Positions 20,801-31,950 of a stretch of DNA of 64,000 nt are shown here, piece after piece. The stretch spans positions 10,145,395 to 10,209,394 of the forward strand of contig OX439049.1 in the NCBI GenBank assembly GCA_949317995.1, written 5' to 3'. The position numbers were made by a program, and so were the translations under genes. Numbering within the stretch: position 1 is the stretch's first letter; each line of letters starts with the position of its first letter. Under the pieces are notes generated by a model. The model was not told the DNA's origin and did not search any database. It worked only from the letters and a program-made list of their open reading frames with translations. This stretch comes from Acholoe squamosa. Its lineage: Eukaryota; Annelida; Polychaeta; Phyllodocida; Polynoidae.

Positions 20801-23736
20801 TGGAATAGATTGAGATTTTACCGGGATATTCTAACAAGTATGGTGATGATAGAGAAAGTGCAATATATTTATATCTGAACTCCTATGCCACACGGTAAAA
20901 AATACCTGTTGAATCTATCAGGGATCCTCGTAAAACTGGAGCACTATAATTGAATAGCACTGAACCAGTGGTGTTTGTACAAGAAGTCCCAGCTGGCAAT
21001 ACAGTGGTACACAAAGGAACAGATCTGTGGAACCTTTGGGATGAGGAATGCACCGTTATTCTGGCAACATTTTTTTTAAAGTGCAACTTTAGGATTCCAA
21101 AGGTGACTATGGTGACTTACCCTTATTTGATATATAACTTTGACTACACCGGAGAACTCTTTGGGAGATGATGGGGGGACCGGCGGTATCACCATGCTTC
21201 CACTGATTTTACCACTTCCCTTGGCTTCAACTGGCCCACTTTCTGTCTTGGCTAACGTCCTGGCAAAACAACGACGGTGCCTCCAAGGACTAGTGCAGTA
21301 GCCAATGGCAACCTGTGTACAAAAAAGTCTCATTTAGCTATCTCTTTAAGGGCCGCTGATGCAGCAGTGCATCATGCCCATTGGTCATCATGATGCACCA
21401 ATGAAGTGCTGGTGATACTGCTTGCTAACACTTCATTGGAGCATTGTGACAAACCTACGGGAATGATTAACTCCATAGGGTCAGCATGATGCTTGAATGT
21501 AGCCCTGGCGAGTTACTCGCCATGCAGGGTTGCATTCATGCATCATAACAACCAGTGGGCGTGATGCAAATATCCATCAGAGATGTAATACAGATTAGAG
21601 AGTTATTTTCCCCCTTTTTTTACAATGGGGTGTGTGTTTTGATAATTTCAACCACACTAATGAGAAATTGTGGTTGAATTAACGCCTTGCCCCGGCGCGT
21701 ATTCAAGATGGTGCTTATTTGAGACCATGATCCTTAACCCTTTAAGGGCCACTAATGCATTCATGCATCATGCCCATTGGTCGTCATGATGCATGAATGC
21801 AGCCCTGCATGGCGAGTAACTCGCCAGGGCTACAGTAATGCATCATGCCGACCCTGTGGGGTTATTACAGGCCTGGAAGGTCAGCATGATGCTCCAATGA
21901 AGTGCTGCCGAGCAGTCTTGCCAGCAGTTCATAGGTGCATCATGAAAACCAATGCCTGATGCACTCCTGCATCAGCGGCCCTTGGAGTGTCAAATATGGT
22001 ATCTCACTTGTCTCAACTCTACTATGAGTCGTTTTATCCTCCGGCCGGAGTGGTTTTCCACCTCCCCATTATAAGTGATGGTTTCTCCGGGCACGTAGCC
22101 CGTCCGGGGTACGGTGATGGTGCCTTCGATGGGGGCGGAGGCACAAGAGCAGCAGCAGATGGTCTTTGATTTCTCCTTGGTGCATGGGTTCTATAGTAGG
22201 AGACATAGTGTTATTACTGTTAAGTTGAACAAAACAAATTAATTAAATTAATTGCCTGTTTCAGGTAACAAGCTAGGGTAAGCTGGATTTATCCATTTCT
22301 TTTAACCCTTTAAGGGCCGCTGATGCATTAATGACCAATGAAGTGCTGGCGCTACTGCTCACCAGCACTTCATTGGAGCACCATGCCAACCCTCCGGGAG
22401 TATATGTATTAGCCCCCTAGGGTCGGCATGATGCTCCAATGAAGTGCTGGCGAGTAGTCTCGCCAGCACTTCATTGATGTATCATGACAACCAATGGGCA
22501 TGATGCATTAATGCATCAGCAGCCCTAATGAGTGGTGGTTCACAGTAACTCACAAGATTACTAGTTTTAAGCACATTTTGGCACAGACAGACACAAACTA
22601 GGTTCGGCCAATAGGAGTACACTGAAGGAACTCCCAATTACACAATATTCCACTCAATGGAACAGTGGCATTGGGAGGAAAAGGTTAGGTGTTGGCCGCT
22701 TAATGCCATGAGGAGAATCCCATTGAGCAGTCAGGCTCCATTGGATGGAAAATCTTGTCAAAGTTCTATTGAGCAGCAAAGCCCTTAACCGCTCAAGATC
22801 TATTGGGAGGATATTGTGTCTTTGAGGAGGAGCAACCTCAAGTGAAAATGATGATTCCCCATATCTGAACCCTCCCTGCCCATTGACCATTAATAACCAC
22901 TTCAATGTGAAATTACCACTGTATTTGTAACAAATTTAAGCCTGTATTTTTCTAAAAGTCCCATTTTTAGATGTAGAAGTATAGAGTAATAACCCACCGA
23001 GAGATTCTGCCCTTGGATGGTGTTAAGGTCATAAGTGGGGATAACACTGAAGATCTTCATAGTGGTGTAATTGGACTTCAAGGTCCCACGCTGTAAGACA
23101 CCTTCTGCATAATACCTTACTTTTGCAGAGTCACAACTGGGCAATTCAAAGGAGGATGGAAGGTTGGGTGGTAGCTGGTATTCAAAGGTGTAGCTGTGGC
23201 GGCCTGCTGGGTGTTCATATCCATCCTTACTGAAAGCTGGGGTTAAAAAAAGGAAAATTACACACTGAGAAATGGAATCTACCAAGCATCCCAACAGAAC
23301 TGTACAGTCCTTATTTGCCAGTGAAGCAGTGTTATTTCTGCAATGAAGTTCCAGAAAGGCTGAAAATCCTCCTCCTAAAGTTACCAGAGATCTCTCGTCA
23401 TTTTGTGGACCAATTATCTTTATGACCCCCTCCGGAAAATTTGAATTTATTCTACCTCCCCTCTTTAAAGAATAGTTATTCACAGCTTTCCCCCTGAAAA
23501 CTGGCTGATCGATCTATCGTTATTTCTATCTAGGGGAATCAAAATATTTCTATTCTAGGGGAATCAAAATACCCCAATGATATCCAAAAATTCACCCTGA
23601 ATTCCTTGATGTGCTGTAAGCCGCGATAGGGTTATTTCTTAAAATACTATGAAAGTACCCTCTAAAAGTATGTCATATTACTGAAATCCCATAGATATTA
23701 CATTGAGATTCGATTCGAAGGATTGCCTTGCCTGCG

Positions 23737-23780
<44 letters not shown>

Positions 23781-23785
23781 TATAC

Positions 23786-23820
<35 letters not shown>

Positions 23821-26256
23821 TGGTTCTTTAAGAATTGACCTCATTAAAAGGTCTATAAGCTGTGGCTTACACATGTCCTTGACTTAGTGTAAGAAGGTTG
23901 TAACTGACATTTTGGCAAAATTGAGTTTTCTTCGGTTTTAACATGTATCAAATTGACCCTTATGTACCTACTGTGAAAATAGTGAAGGTCTGTCTATAAT
24001 ATGTATGCCTACAGACCCCAATGCAATATTCTTTTATTTCATGTTGATATGCCCGAGATACAGACAGCCCATAGCTCTAGCACACGATCGGCCGTATCGC
24101 ACACCCCCGTGCGATAACCCGCGAAAATATCACACGCCGAGGTCACATGACCATTTAGTGACATCATAGCTCCAAGATGGCGATGTAAACAATGCGCACG
24201 GGGAGTCATTCTGGTAAATTCTATTGTAATTCAGCAGTTTTAGATCAAAATAACATGAAATAAATGCAAATGATCACTCGTGGGGAGAATTTTTGAGGGT
24301 TATCTCACTTGCCAATCAGGTGCCGCATCGCACTCCGCCCTGCGGGCGTCGTGCGATACGGCACCTGATAGGCGCGTGAGATAACCCTCAAAAATTCTCC
24401 CCACTCGTGAACATTTGCCTATGTATCCACCTTCTTCTAGAGTAACTGGAACACTTCTTTTGCCTCTCCTGCAAAACTTGATATATGTAGTTACAACCTT
24501 CTTGCACTAAGGCGACGATGGGGTATTTATGGTTCTCACCTTTGCCAAGGACTATTTCCTCATTGAAGTACTCCTCCCATCCTGTGGAGGGGTAGGCTAT
24601 GTGAACACCGGCGTATAGGTAGTTCCAGTAGCGGGTTCGTGCATACCCCCATAGCACTACTTTACAACCTGAATGTAATGATACATAGATCATAATTAGT
24701 GCAAAATCATTATATATACTGTAACGGTCTATTCCGAGGTGGCAGGTTGTCCCATGGGTGCCGCCATTGCTGAAGCTTGTTACCAGCAAGTTCTACTGAT
24801 AACACCTATCAGATGGGCACCAGTTGGCCCGTGAGAGGACCGCAGTGAATAGTTGGTGTCATTTCAATGGCTGATAATCAAACCAGGGTCGTGTTTTTCC
24901 CCATTTCATGGCGATTGATAATAAATATGGAGGTAAATATGGACCTTCATAGTTGGGTCCATATTTGAAATATGGGCCGTATTTACGACCCATATTTTAA
25001 ATATGGACCCAAATGCGGCCCATAATTCAAATATGGACCCCAATATGTAGGTCCATATTTATTATCAAGTGCCATGAAATGGGGAAAAACACGACCCAGC
25101 CAAGGCTCTACTAGCGGAATAGCCGTGACAGCGTTCCTATGCGAAATACTTTTGTTTGTTATTGTTTACATTTGGCATTTAGGAGACAATCAGAAAGGAT
25201 ACTCCAGTGCACTACAAAATGTATAAATATAAACAATAGAACAAAGGAAAATGAGTGCTTCAGGTAAGGCTGTAAGGCTGTGCCACTAGTGGAGCCTTTG
25301 CATATGTATGGGCAGCTAATGCAAGAGTGCATCATGCCTGTCATGATGCACCGGTGAGACTTCATCAGAGCATCACACCGACCCGCCAGGCGTGTATCAA
25401 CCCTGTAGGGTCCGGCGAGTAACTCGTCAGGACTGCATTCATCCATCATGCTGATCAATGAGCATGACGCATGAATGAACTAGCGGTCTTTAAGTGTTAA
25501 CCATGACATGAAAAATTCAAAACATTTTTGCTGACAAATTTTGTTCAAGTCTGGAGAATGCTTGTGAACAAAACACTAACAGACCCTCTTTGTTAACATA
25601 ACTACCAGGTAGTTTTATAAAAAAAAAATGTTGCCTTTGGTCGTTTGGATTGATGTCAACCAAAATGATCTAGGCCATTCAAGACTGTGGCTCCCAAAAC
25701 CTTAGGTTCAAAAATTCTGAAATCAAAATAACCATAATAAGGCTTTGGCAAACTTGTTTCTCTTCACCAAGTCATGAGAAAAGTGATCAGGGAGGATTTT
25801 AATGATTTCCGGGTTTCTTTTTGACTAAGCAATTCAATAGGACATGATATATCAATATACATCGTGGAGAGCAACGTGTAAGAAAAAAACTGCACTGTAA
25901 TAGTAAAGCTATCATTAACATTTCAAAAGTGTGAGAATTTCTATTTGCTAGACTTTAAGCTTTTCATTTATACCAAACTTGACTACTTTTCTTCATTTAT
26001 TAATATATTTTTCTCACAAATTCTTTAAAGAAAACGCAAATGACTATTTTCCTGATAGGGCAGTGATGAGAAAGTTTTTTTGTTTGTTTTTTTTAGTGGC
26101 CTAACTTGGGCTAATTAGAAGATTAATGTTTAACTTACATCTTATGTGTAGTGGTTCAGGCAGGTCTATGTTAACTGTCCCCTTCACCCAGTCTCCAGGG
26201 TTATATGTGTCATTTTCTCTGTCCAGTACAATCTCAAACAGCGTGGGCTTCCCCAT
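17891..26256 (-). CDS. Arrestin domain-containing protein (alpha-arrestin), 7 exons, 390 residues
   Basis: Exons on the minus strand: 26256-26139, 24668-24540, 23236-22998, 22190-22008, 21312-21121, 19938-19782, 18045-17891. All junctions are GT-AG and in phase, giving 391 codons with the stop. The start [12 protein letters not shown] with [11 protein letters not shown] is a typical alpha-arrestin N-terminal strand set. The arrestin_N fold covers about residues 5-155 ([16 protein letters not shown] is the family's core phrase), and arrestin_C about 175-315 ([42 protein letters not shown]). The end holds a basic KKKKPSKK run and [10 protein letters not shown]. Alpha-arrestins act as adaptors that steer membrane cargo, often by bringing in HECT ubiquitin ligases through PPxY motifs; no PPxY is visible here, so ligase recruitment by that route is doubtful. 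A cysteine-rich CCCSC precedes arrestin_C. I assign the family with confidence, not the orthologue. Confidence 0.88.
18229..18511. mobile_element. CACTG foldback element, copy 2
   Basis: A near-perfect 283-bp palindrome opens CACTGAAAACATGGAAGATC and closes with its complement ending TTTTCAGTG. The dinucleotide CA lies outside both ends. Interior GGTCCTCAAGTTGACGATAC pairs with its mirror. Same family as 12198-12449. It lies in the last alpha-arrestin intron. Confidence 0.78.
18860..19142. mobile_element. PIF/Harbinger-type MITE, GGGAGTGGTC family
   Basis: The left terminus GGGAGTGGTCATTATTTATC and its complement at the right bound a GC-homopolymer-rich interior with TTTTCGCGC phrases. TAA lies just outside each end (18857-18859 and 19143-19145). 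A TWA 3-bp duplication is the mark of PIF/Harbinger transposition. Intronic in the alpha-arrestin gene. Confidence 0.78.
19205..19425. repeat. Palindromic repeat with TAATCCGAC and AGCACTGGTTC phrases
   Basis: CTAATCCGATCGATTTTTTA at the left faces AATCAGTCGGATTAGTGC at the right; between them are TATGCCTGTGGAA and its complement TTCTACAGGCATA. A longer relative with the same phrases is at 37880-38280. Confidence 0.5.
19997..20129. mobile_element. TA-bounded CGTATAAGG MITE, short copy
   Basis: It starts CTGTAATAGCTTGCGTATAAGG and ends CCTTATACATGATGTATTAAGG with TA outside each end. A further inverted-repeat element begins six bases later. Confidence 0.55.
20136..20499. mobile_element. GGAGGGTGTTGCTCC MITE, copy 1
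   Basis: Ends GGAGGGTGTTGCTCCTATTG and its near complement TATAGGAGCAACACCCTCC. The 360-bp interior is nearly identical to copies at 27722-28082 and 32331-32691. No coding frame. It lies in an alpha-arrestin intron. Confidence 0.8.
20888..21085. repeat. CACTGTAAAA-family repeat, copy 3 (inverted, short)
   Basis: It opens CACACGGTAAAAAATACCTG and shares TTGAATCTATCAGGGATCC with copies 2 and 4. Its right end stops about 36 bp from the edge of alpha-arrestin exon 5. Confidence 0.5.
21341..21580. repeat. GATGCA-family hairpin MITE, copy 2
   Basis: Opens TCTTTAAGGGCCGCTGATGC and carries the paired ACTTCATTGGAGCAT and GCATTCATGCATCAT phrases of the family. It begins about 30 bp upstream of the acceptor of alpha-arrestin exon 5. 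Confidence 0.6.
21734..21990. repeat. GATGCA-family hairpin MITE, copy 3
   Basis: Opens AACCCTTTAAGGGCCACTAA and ends GCATCAGCGGCCCTTGG, a full-length copy with both termini. It ends about 20 bp from alpha-arrestin exon 4. A worn GCGCTTAT fragment precedes it at about 21690-21733. Confidence 0.65.
22301..22534. repeat. GATGCA-family hairpin MITE, copy 4
   Basis: Opens TAACCCTTTAAGGGCCGCTG and ends ATGCATCAGCAGCCCTAATG. GTGCTGGCG-type hairpins are present twice. It lies in the intron upstream of exon 4. Confidence 0.62.
22535..22997. other. Intronic stretch, possible decayed MITE
   Basis: No exon signal before 22998. Weak inverted similarity between the CACAATATTCCACTCAATGG area (about 22640) and CTATTGGGAGGATATTGTG (about 22800-22820) hints at an old inverted-repeat element. 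Confidence 0.3.
23740..23821. repeat. (TA)n microsatellite
   Basis: About 80 bp of alternating TA with three ACATATATAT interruptions in the middle. It lies in the intron between alpha-arrestin exons 2 and 3. Confidence 0.95.
24281..24403. repeat. Hairpin element with GTGCGATACGGCACC arms
   Basis: A palindrome: GGGGAGAATTTTTGAGGGTT with ATCTCAC on the left pairs with GTGAGATAACCCTCAAAAAT at the right, turning at a GC-rich GCCCTGCGGGC. Related GTATCGCAC and GTGCGATAAC phrases at 24085-24125 suggest a longer element. Intronic. Confidence 0.6.
24895..25098. mobile_element. Palindromic MITE with GGGTCGTGTTTTTCCCC ends
   Basis: The ends GGGTCGTGTTTTTCCCCATT and its complement at 25080-25097 are perfect inverted repeats, and AAATATGGACC / GGTCCATATTT phrases pair inside. 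No coding frame. It lies in the first alpha-arrestin intron. Confidence 0.7.
25305..25500. repeat. GATGCA-family hairpin MITE, copy 5 (worn)
   Basis: Contains GGGCAGCTAATGCAAGAGTG at one end and ACTAGCGGTCTTTAAGTG at the other, with GAGTAACTCG and CATCATG phrases between. Confidence 0.5.
25501..26138. other. First alpha-arrestin intron, no recognised element
   Basis: A/T-rich sequence between the worn hairpin copy and exon 1. No splice-framed coding stretch, palindrome or tandem repeat is evident. Confidence 0.5.
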
Positions 26257-26359
26257 GGTGATCTGTGGTAACTTCTATGGAGAACTCCTGCAATAAACAA
26301 AGTATTGAAAATATGAAATATACATGTATAGCAACTCGGTTTTTATTTCTAGTTACAAA

Positions 26360-26936
26360 GGAGTGGTCATCATTTATCAATGGGGTAGGGGGTCTTAAGG
26401 GGGAGGCATAAAAACCTTTGACCCCTCTTGATGGGGGTGTCAAAAATGTAGCCTGTTAGGGAGCGATCATTTTTAACAACAGAGTGGGGGTGGTGGTTTG
26501 AGGGGGATCAGAATTTTTTCGATCCCTTGACTGGGGGGGGGTCAGAATTTTTTCAACCCCTCTGATAGGGGGAGTCAAAATAATTTCACCTGTTTTCAGT
26601 GGAAAACCCTGTGTGTTACTATAGGTTAAAAGGGCATATTCGCACACGATTTTCGTCCGTTGCAAGGAGGTAAAAAAAGTTTGACCCCCTCGAGAGGGGG
26701 GTCAAAACTTTTTTCTGCATCCACGCGCAAACCCACCAACACCCCCCCCCCCTTTTGTTAAAAAATGATCACGCCCTTATTAGCAAAAAAAAAAAGCAAG
26801 CACGCTACTATAGATCAAAGAGCATCTGATGTGGAAGCGGGCGTAAACAATTTTGGCCTCATTGAGGGGGACGTAAAAGTATTTCAGCCACCCACCCTTC
26901 TCCTGTTGATAAATAATGACCACTCCTTAACACGGC
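26360..26936. mobile_element. GGGAGTGGTC MITE interrupted by a second MITE
   Basis: The left piece begins GGAGTGGTCATCATTTATC at 26360 and the right piece ends GTTGATAAATAATGACCACT at about 26935, the two termini of the PIF/Harbinger-type family. Between them lies the complete element at 26459-26776, so the outer copy is older. It sits about 100 bp upstream of the alpha-arrestin start, in the putative 5' UTR/promoter region. Confidence 0.65.
26459..26776. mobile_element. PIF/Harbinger-type MITE, GGGAGCGATCATTTTTAAC family (nested)
   Basis: The left end GGGAGCGATCATTTTTAAC and right end GTTAAAAAATGATCACGCCC are inverted repeats, with TTA directly outside both (26456-26458 and 26777-26779). 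The interior has paired blocks of the GACCCCCTCGAGAGGGGGGTC type. Related pieces are at 31951-32195, 35790-35930 and 40925-41050. Confidence 0.72.
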
Positions 26937-27478
26937 TGGGCCAAGTAATGGTGCATTATCCTCAATGCTGCATTCTGATTGGCTGATTGACAGTATATTA
27001 TCTAGATGGCTAACGCACTCCCAGTTTAGGAGGTTAACTTCATGTATTACTAGGTTGCTGATATGTGTTTTCTCTGTTTTAAAACAGAACAAGGCACTTG
27101 GTCATGGTCGTGGTCATGCATTAGACTGTCTGAGACGTTTTGGGTCCCTCAACGTCTCAATAAAGTCTAGAGGAAATACTCACATACTAGTATGTCAATG
27201 GAGTCTGGATTAACGCCCATGGTTTCATGAATACGAAAAACATGACTATATTCATTGATTATGCTGTAAAGAGATTTGTGGGCGCTACACATTTTGAATG
27301 ATCAACACGGTAAAAGTTATGCTCATGAGAGAGTGCGCAGGCATACCTTTTACCATGTTGATCTACATATTATATCGATAATATACAGTATTGATCAGTC
27401 CTAGTGTCTTATTTACTGGCCACTGCATTGATCGACTGTAATAACAAAGAATGGACAAGAGATGTGAAGGCATTTTAT

Positions 27479-27711
27479 ATCCCTTTAAAGGCCGATAGTG
27501 CATTAGTCATCGGTCACCGTGATGCAGTAATGCAGCCTTGGTGAGTAACTCGCCCGGACTCCATGATGCATCATGCTGAAGGCCCTATGGGATTGATGCA
27601 CACCCAGAGGATCAGCATGATGCAGTCTGCTTGTCAGCACTTCATTGGTGCATCAGTTTAACAAATGGCCAGGATGCACCCACTGCATCAGTGGCCGTTA
27701 AAGGGTGAGTG
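27479..27711. repeat. GATGCA-family hairpin MITE, copy 6
   Basis: Opens TATCCCTTTAAAGGCCGATA and ends GCATCAGTGGCCGTTAAAGG, keeping both termini; an internal GATGCAGTAATGCAGCCTTGG is typical. Copy 2 of the GGAGGGTGTTGCTCC MITE follows about 10 bp later. Confidence 0.6.
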
Positions 27712-27721
27712 AGGTATTACA

Positions 27722-28082
27722 GGAGGGTGTTGCTCCTATTGTAAAAAGAGCTGTGAGTATGTGCCCTCTTTTCTAAACAAGTCGTGCACTGCTTCACCTA
27801 AGTACTTGCACTCACCACATTAGTCTGAAAAGTCACCTGCCTTGTTTAAAATAGAGAGAGCTGCACTACCAGGTACCTACTCATGTCACACGCTCTATAG
27901 TTTATTATACCGACTGACTTCTCCCAACTAGGTACCTACTCAAATCCCCTTTTTTAGCACCGTACTTGAATGACCACTTGTGAGCAACAAAAGGGACATG
28001 TCATAGCTACATGAAAAGAAAGGACTGGAAACAAGGGCATTTTTAGCCAGCTCTTCCTTTTACTATAGGAGCAACACCCTCC
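27722..28082. mobile_element. GGAGGGTGTTGCTCC MITE, copy 2
   Basis: 361 bp with the same 20-bp ends as copies 1 and 3 and an almost identical interior (for example ACTTGCACTCACCACATTAG). The high identity between copies points to recent activity. Confidence 0.8.
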
Positions 28083-28136
28083 TGGATCGATTGAGAACAC
28101 TCATTGCTCAGAACTGGCGTAAGGGGTTGTACTTCA

Positions 28137-28195
28137 GGAGGGTGTTATACTCACAGCTCTTTTTACAATAGGAGCAACACCCTCCAGACACCCAG
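28137..28195. mobile_element. GGAGGGTGTTGCTCC MITE, internally deleted copy
   Basis: Only the two ends remain: GGAGGGTGTTATACTCACAG runs into TTTTTACAATAGGAGCAACA-CCCTCC. The deletion left both termini, as in other minimal MITE derivatives. Confidence 0.6.
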
Positions 28196-28309
28196 ACATG
28201 GACTATTTTACCATCTCCCTTTGAGAGGTAGGGTGGGCACCCTTCACCCCGGCCCCACAATATGTTAGAAAAATAAGTTATGACCACCTCCATGATTATG
28301 CTCTTATAT

Positions 28310-28801
28310 CGTAAGTGCATCATGCCCATAGGTCGGCATGATACTCCAATGAGGCGCTGTTGAGCCTGCCCACAGGCACTTCATTGGTGCATCATGCCGA
28401 CCCTGCAGGGGAGTATCAACACTGTAGGACTGACTTAATACTTGAAAGCTCCCCAAGCAAGTTGTCGCACCACAGCTACATTCATGTATCATGGCGACCA
28501 TTGGGTTCAACCCATTAAGGGCTGCTGATGCATTAGTGCATCATGCCCATTAGTCAGCATGATGCATGAATGCAGCCCTGGCAAGTAACTCTCCATGGCT
28601 ACATTTCTGCTCCATGCAGACCCCGCAGGGTTGATACAGTCTCAGAGGGTCAGCATGATGCCCAAACCAAGTGGTGCAAGGCAAGCAGCCTCACCAGGAC
28701 TTCATTGGTGCATCATGACAACCAACGGGCATGATGCACTCCTGCATCAACGGCCCATAATGGGTTGATACATCAATGCAGTACCAGACTTTAAAGGGTT
28801 A
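28310..28801. repeat. Two adjacent GATGCA-family hairpin MITE copies (7 and 8)
   Basis: Copy 7 (about 28310-28500) lacks a clear left end. Copy 8 (28506-28801) runs from AACCCATTAAGGGCTGCTGA to a double right end, GGCCCATAATGGGTT followed by a further TTTAAAGGGTTAA. Both contain CATCATGCC and GCATGATGC pairs. Confidence 0.6.
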
Positions 28802-31300
28802 ATAGGGTTGAGAGGGCATGAGAAGACATGATGACGTGGCTATATGTGTGACTATTGGTAGGCTGCCAGTAGGGTGTTGCGAAAGGACAGGAATTCAATT
28901 CTGTCGGAGGTGCTATCCCAAATGGGAACTGACTATCATCAGGCAATGACTTCTCCCCTGTTTTACAGCAAGATAATTGGTTATAGAAGTGGTTCTGAAG
29001 TGGTCATGAATTGGGGGCTGCTTCCCAGTATGACTCACACTAAGAGGATTGATTCTGAGTGTAAGGTGAGAAGTTGGTTCGGAGCAGCAGAACAACCAGG
29101 AACTGGAAGGTGATTTACGACAGTGAGAATCCGATCTAATTCTTTTCGCAATAGCCTCCAGATCAATCTAACTACATATACCTACATACTGGAAACAGTG
29201 TAAACAGAGTATAGCTTGGGATTAATCACATATTGTATAATATCTACCGGGTATATGTACACATAGTCAGTAATAATGCCTCTACTCAAAACTAAAGGAG
29301 TGTTATGTTTCTATTACAATTCAAGGGGGGAGTTCCTTTCCCTTTTTTTTTTCTTTTCCTTTTTAGCGAGGGGAGTTCCTTTTGAATGATTACACTTTGC
29401 TGAGTTATGGAGGGGCAAAAAAACTGTTATAATCTCGTAACTATGCACTGAAACATGTGATTAAGACTTTAAAATGGGGTGTGTGTACATAAAAGAGCCT
29501 CTACTTTGTGGATCAAATATCTCCCATCGTAGGGGGGCAGAAGGGCAATTCATAAAAACTGACGACCTTTCTCTGGTCACATATGATTTATTTAGAAATA
29601 AGTGTTTTAGATTAAAAGGTGAATATGAATTGAGAGGGTATGCATTTCTAATGCTACATATGCCAAATTTACACTTGAAATGATATAGTTATAACTGTCG
29701 CCAACTTGATTAGAACTCTTTAGATGACCTTTGGATCCTGACGAAAATTACAATTCTATGTCGTCAGTTTTATGGATCACCCCGCTGTCGCTTTAATTTT
29801 CTTTTTTAAAATGTTCATGCCCCATGTAACTAAGGCCCATGTCTATACTGGTAATTCTAAGAAATGCCCAAATTGGATTTAATGGCCAGACCCATAACAT
29901 TGGACTATAGCACAGCCACAGATTCATACTACATGCTAAAAAAGTAACATCACCAAATTAGGATTAGTCACCAGGGGGACATTTCTTAACAGTGTTAATC
30001 AGCATTGTTAAGAAATACCCTCCAGCTATCCAAGGGACTAGTCATTAAATCTCAACAAGGTACGGTCGGTGAAGTTTTGCTGACTTAGCGTGTTCATGTA
30101 CACGTATAGTTACTGATATTTCAATGATAAATAAGTTGGTGATTTCCCCATGAGAGCAACACAATCACAGAATACGCATGAGGACAAAATGTCCATTTTT
30201 GTCAGATTCAACTAGATTTACTGTAAACCGTGCCTGGCTGCGGAAAACCGTCCCCACGGGACGAGTCTGCTGTGATAAATCAATCAATCAATAAAATCTT
30301 ACCATCTCCCATGCAATCAAAGGCTCTGATTCTTTCTCTGCTCATCCCATGGCAAAGCTTTTCCCACCTCCCCTCTTAATTTTTGCTTGAATTATGGATG
30401 ACATTATTCAAACTCCCAGGGGAGGATCAAAAACTCTTTCACCCCTCCTCCCCCTAAAAAAAAGGGAAAAAAAAGATCAGCCACATCGCCCATTGTGGAG
30501 AAATGGCCACTCTCTATGGTAACAGGTATAAATGGCATGTTGGCTATGTCATGTGACCAATTACATGGAGGCAATTCTGGGTGGGCATGGAGAAAAGATC
30601 ATCCAATTACCCCAACATACATGTCCCTATCTGCTTGCCTGCCCATTGTTAATTGAGGGGACTCAATGGCTCCCTGCATGCTCTGACTAGGCTAAGTCTA
30701 TTTCAAGTTTATTATTTCTTTTTAATCTAGAGTCAAGGTCACTACATTTTTATAGCTGCAAACTGTGGCTGTGGTTCCAATCACCAGCCGGCAGGGGCGT
30801 GGGAAGCAGTTTCAGAGTGGGTGAGACCAGGAGGGTTTTCTGCAATTTTTGACCTCCCTTTGCTTGACCTTTTAGCTTTGACCTTTTGAGGAGTTGGCCA
30901 AAAGTGGGGGGGGGCATGTCCCCCCTGCTTTCCACGCCCATGAGCCGCAAGGTCAATTCAAAATTCACTTTAAAAACCTAAAAGGTACGCATTTCTTAAA
31001 AAATTGAAAGAAAGAACAAAGATAGAGTGGGTTCCATTGAATCAGGTAGGTTCGAGTATGAACCTGAAACACTTTTTCCTTTTGCCTGGGGTTTGTCAAT
31101 TCTACGTCACCTGAGATGACCCATATGGGGGATAGGTACAGAACTGTATGGTAATGGTGGTAAACAACCGTACTAGGCCTGCTATTAGACAAATCTTTTG
31201 TAAATTTATGTTGTTTCATGGTTGACATTCGGGGGGGGGGGGTTATGGTCGATTCATCTAATAATATAAACACCCACAGTTACAGATATTCCACTGCCTA
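28802..31300. other. Gene-free stretch, little structure
   Basis: No credible coding frame, splice-framed exon or RNA gene seen. Features noted: poly-pyrimidine runs near 29340-29360, a CAGCATTGTTAAGAAATA mirrored partner near 29985-30020, and an (AATC)n-like tail, CAATCAATCAATAAAATC, near 30280-30298 after a GC-rich GGCTGCGGAAAACCGTCCCC segment that may be a retroposon end. Confidence 0.4.
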
Positions 31301-31559
31301 TCCCCTGGTGAATAAAGAACTGATTCATGGTTGCACTACCAAAACGGCTACCCCGGAAGTCGTCGGCTTTGACGTTGGATGTTCCCGTAGTTGACCACTC
31401 ACACTCTATCTGTAGTGCAACCAGCGAAAGTGACCCAGGGAATTAGAAAACAGTAGAAGTTGTGTGAAAGCACAGAGTTACAACAGTAGGAGTTGCAATG
31501 CTTTTGGCACGTGGTCGCACCACTTCTTTTCGTGCAAGCAGCGCCGCAGATGCTGGTGG

Positions 31560-31895
31560 AATTCTATCTGGAGCAGACTGGTTCCCGGAAGTGCCACGTG
31601 CATGCCGAGATATTAAGTGACTTCCGGACCTGGTCTCATTGCCATTTGCAAGGCTGGTATCTACATGATCTCACGAGAGATTCCGAGGTCAAGTCCGTCA
31701 TGGCCGCGCACACTGTATCAATATGAGTCCTCGCTATAGCGACCTTAAGGGACCGGACTGGTTCCCGGAAGTGCCACGTGCATTCTGACACCAGCAACTT
31801 CCAGACCTGGTCTCGCGGCCACATCTGTTCCTGGCAGGTCAGGCAGTTTTGGAGTATGGTACCTACATGATCTCATGAGAGATTCCGTGTGAAGA
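31560..31895. repeat. Tandem duplicate of a GGTTCCCGGAAGTGCCACGT unit
   Basis: The phrase GACTGGTTCCCGGAAGTGCC with CACGTGCAT starts at about 31577 and again at about 31757, each followed by CCAGACCTGGTCTC-like and CTACATGATCTCA(C/T)GAGAGATTCCG sequence. The unit is about 175 bp. A third, inverted and diverged relative is at 35270-35435. It looks like a dispersed repeat; no coding frame is convincing. Confidence 0.6.
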
Positions 31896-31950
31896 CAAGG
31901 TTTGTCCACTCAATGGAACTTGACTTGTCAATGGGATTTACTCCATAGCA

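Noticed and set aside
22902-23483. 193-codon minus-strand frame as a separate gene
   Set aside because: Only the middle is coding; it is alpha-arrestin exon 3 with intron read-through on both sides.
24388-24789. 133-codon minus-strand frame as a separate gene
   Set aside because: It contains alpha-arrestin exon 2 (24540-24668); the rest is intron.
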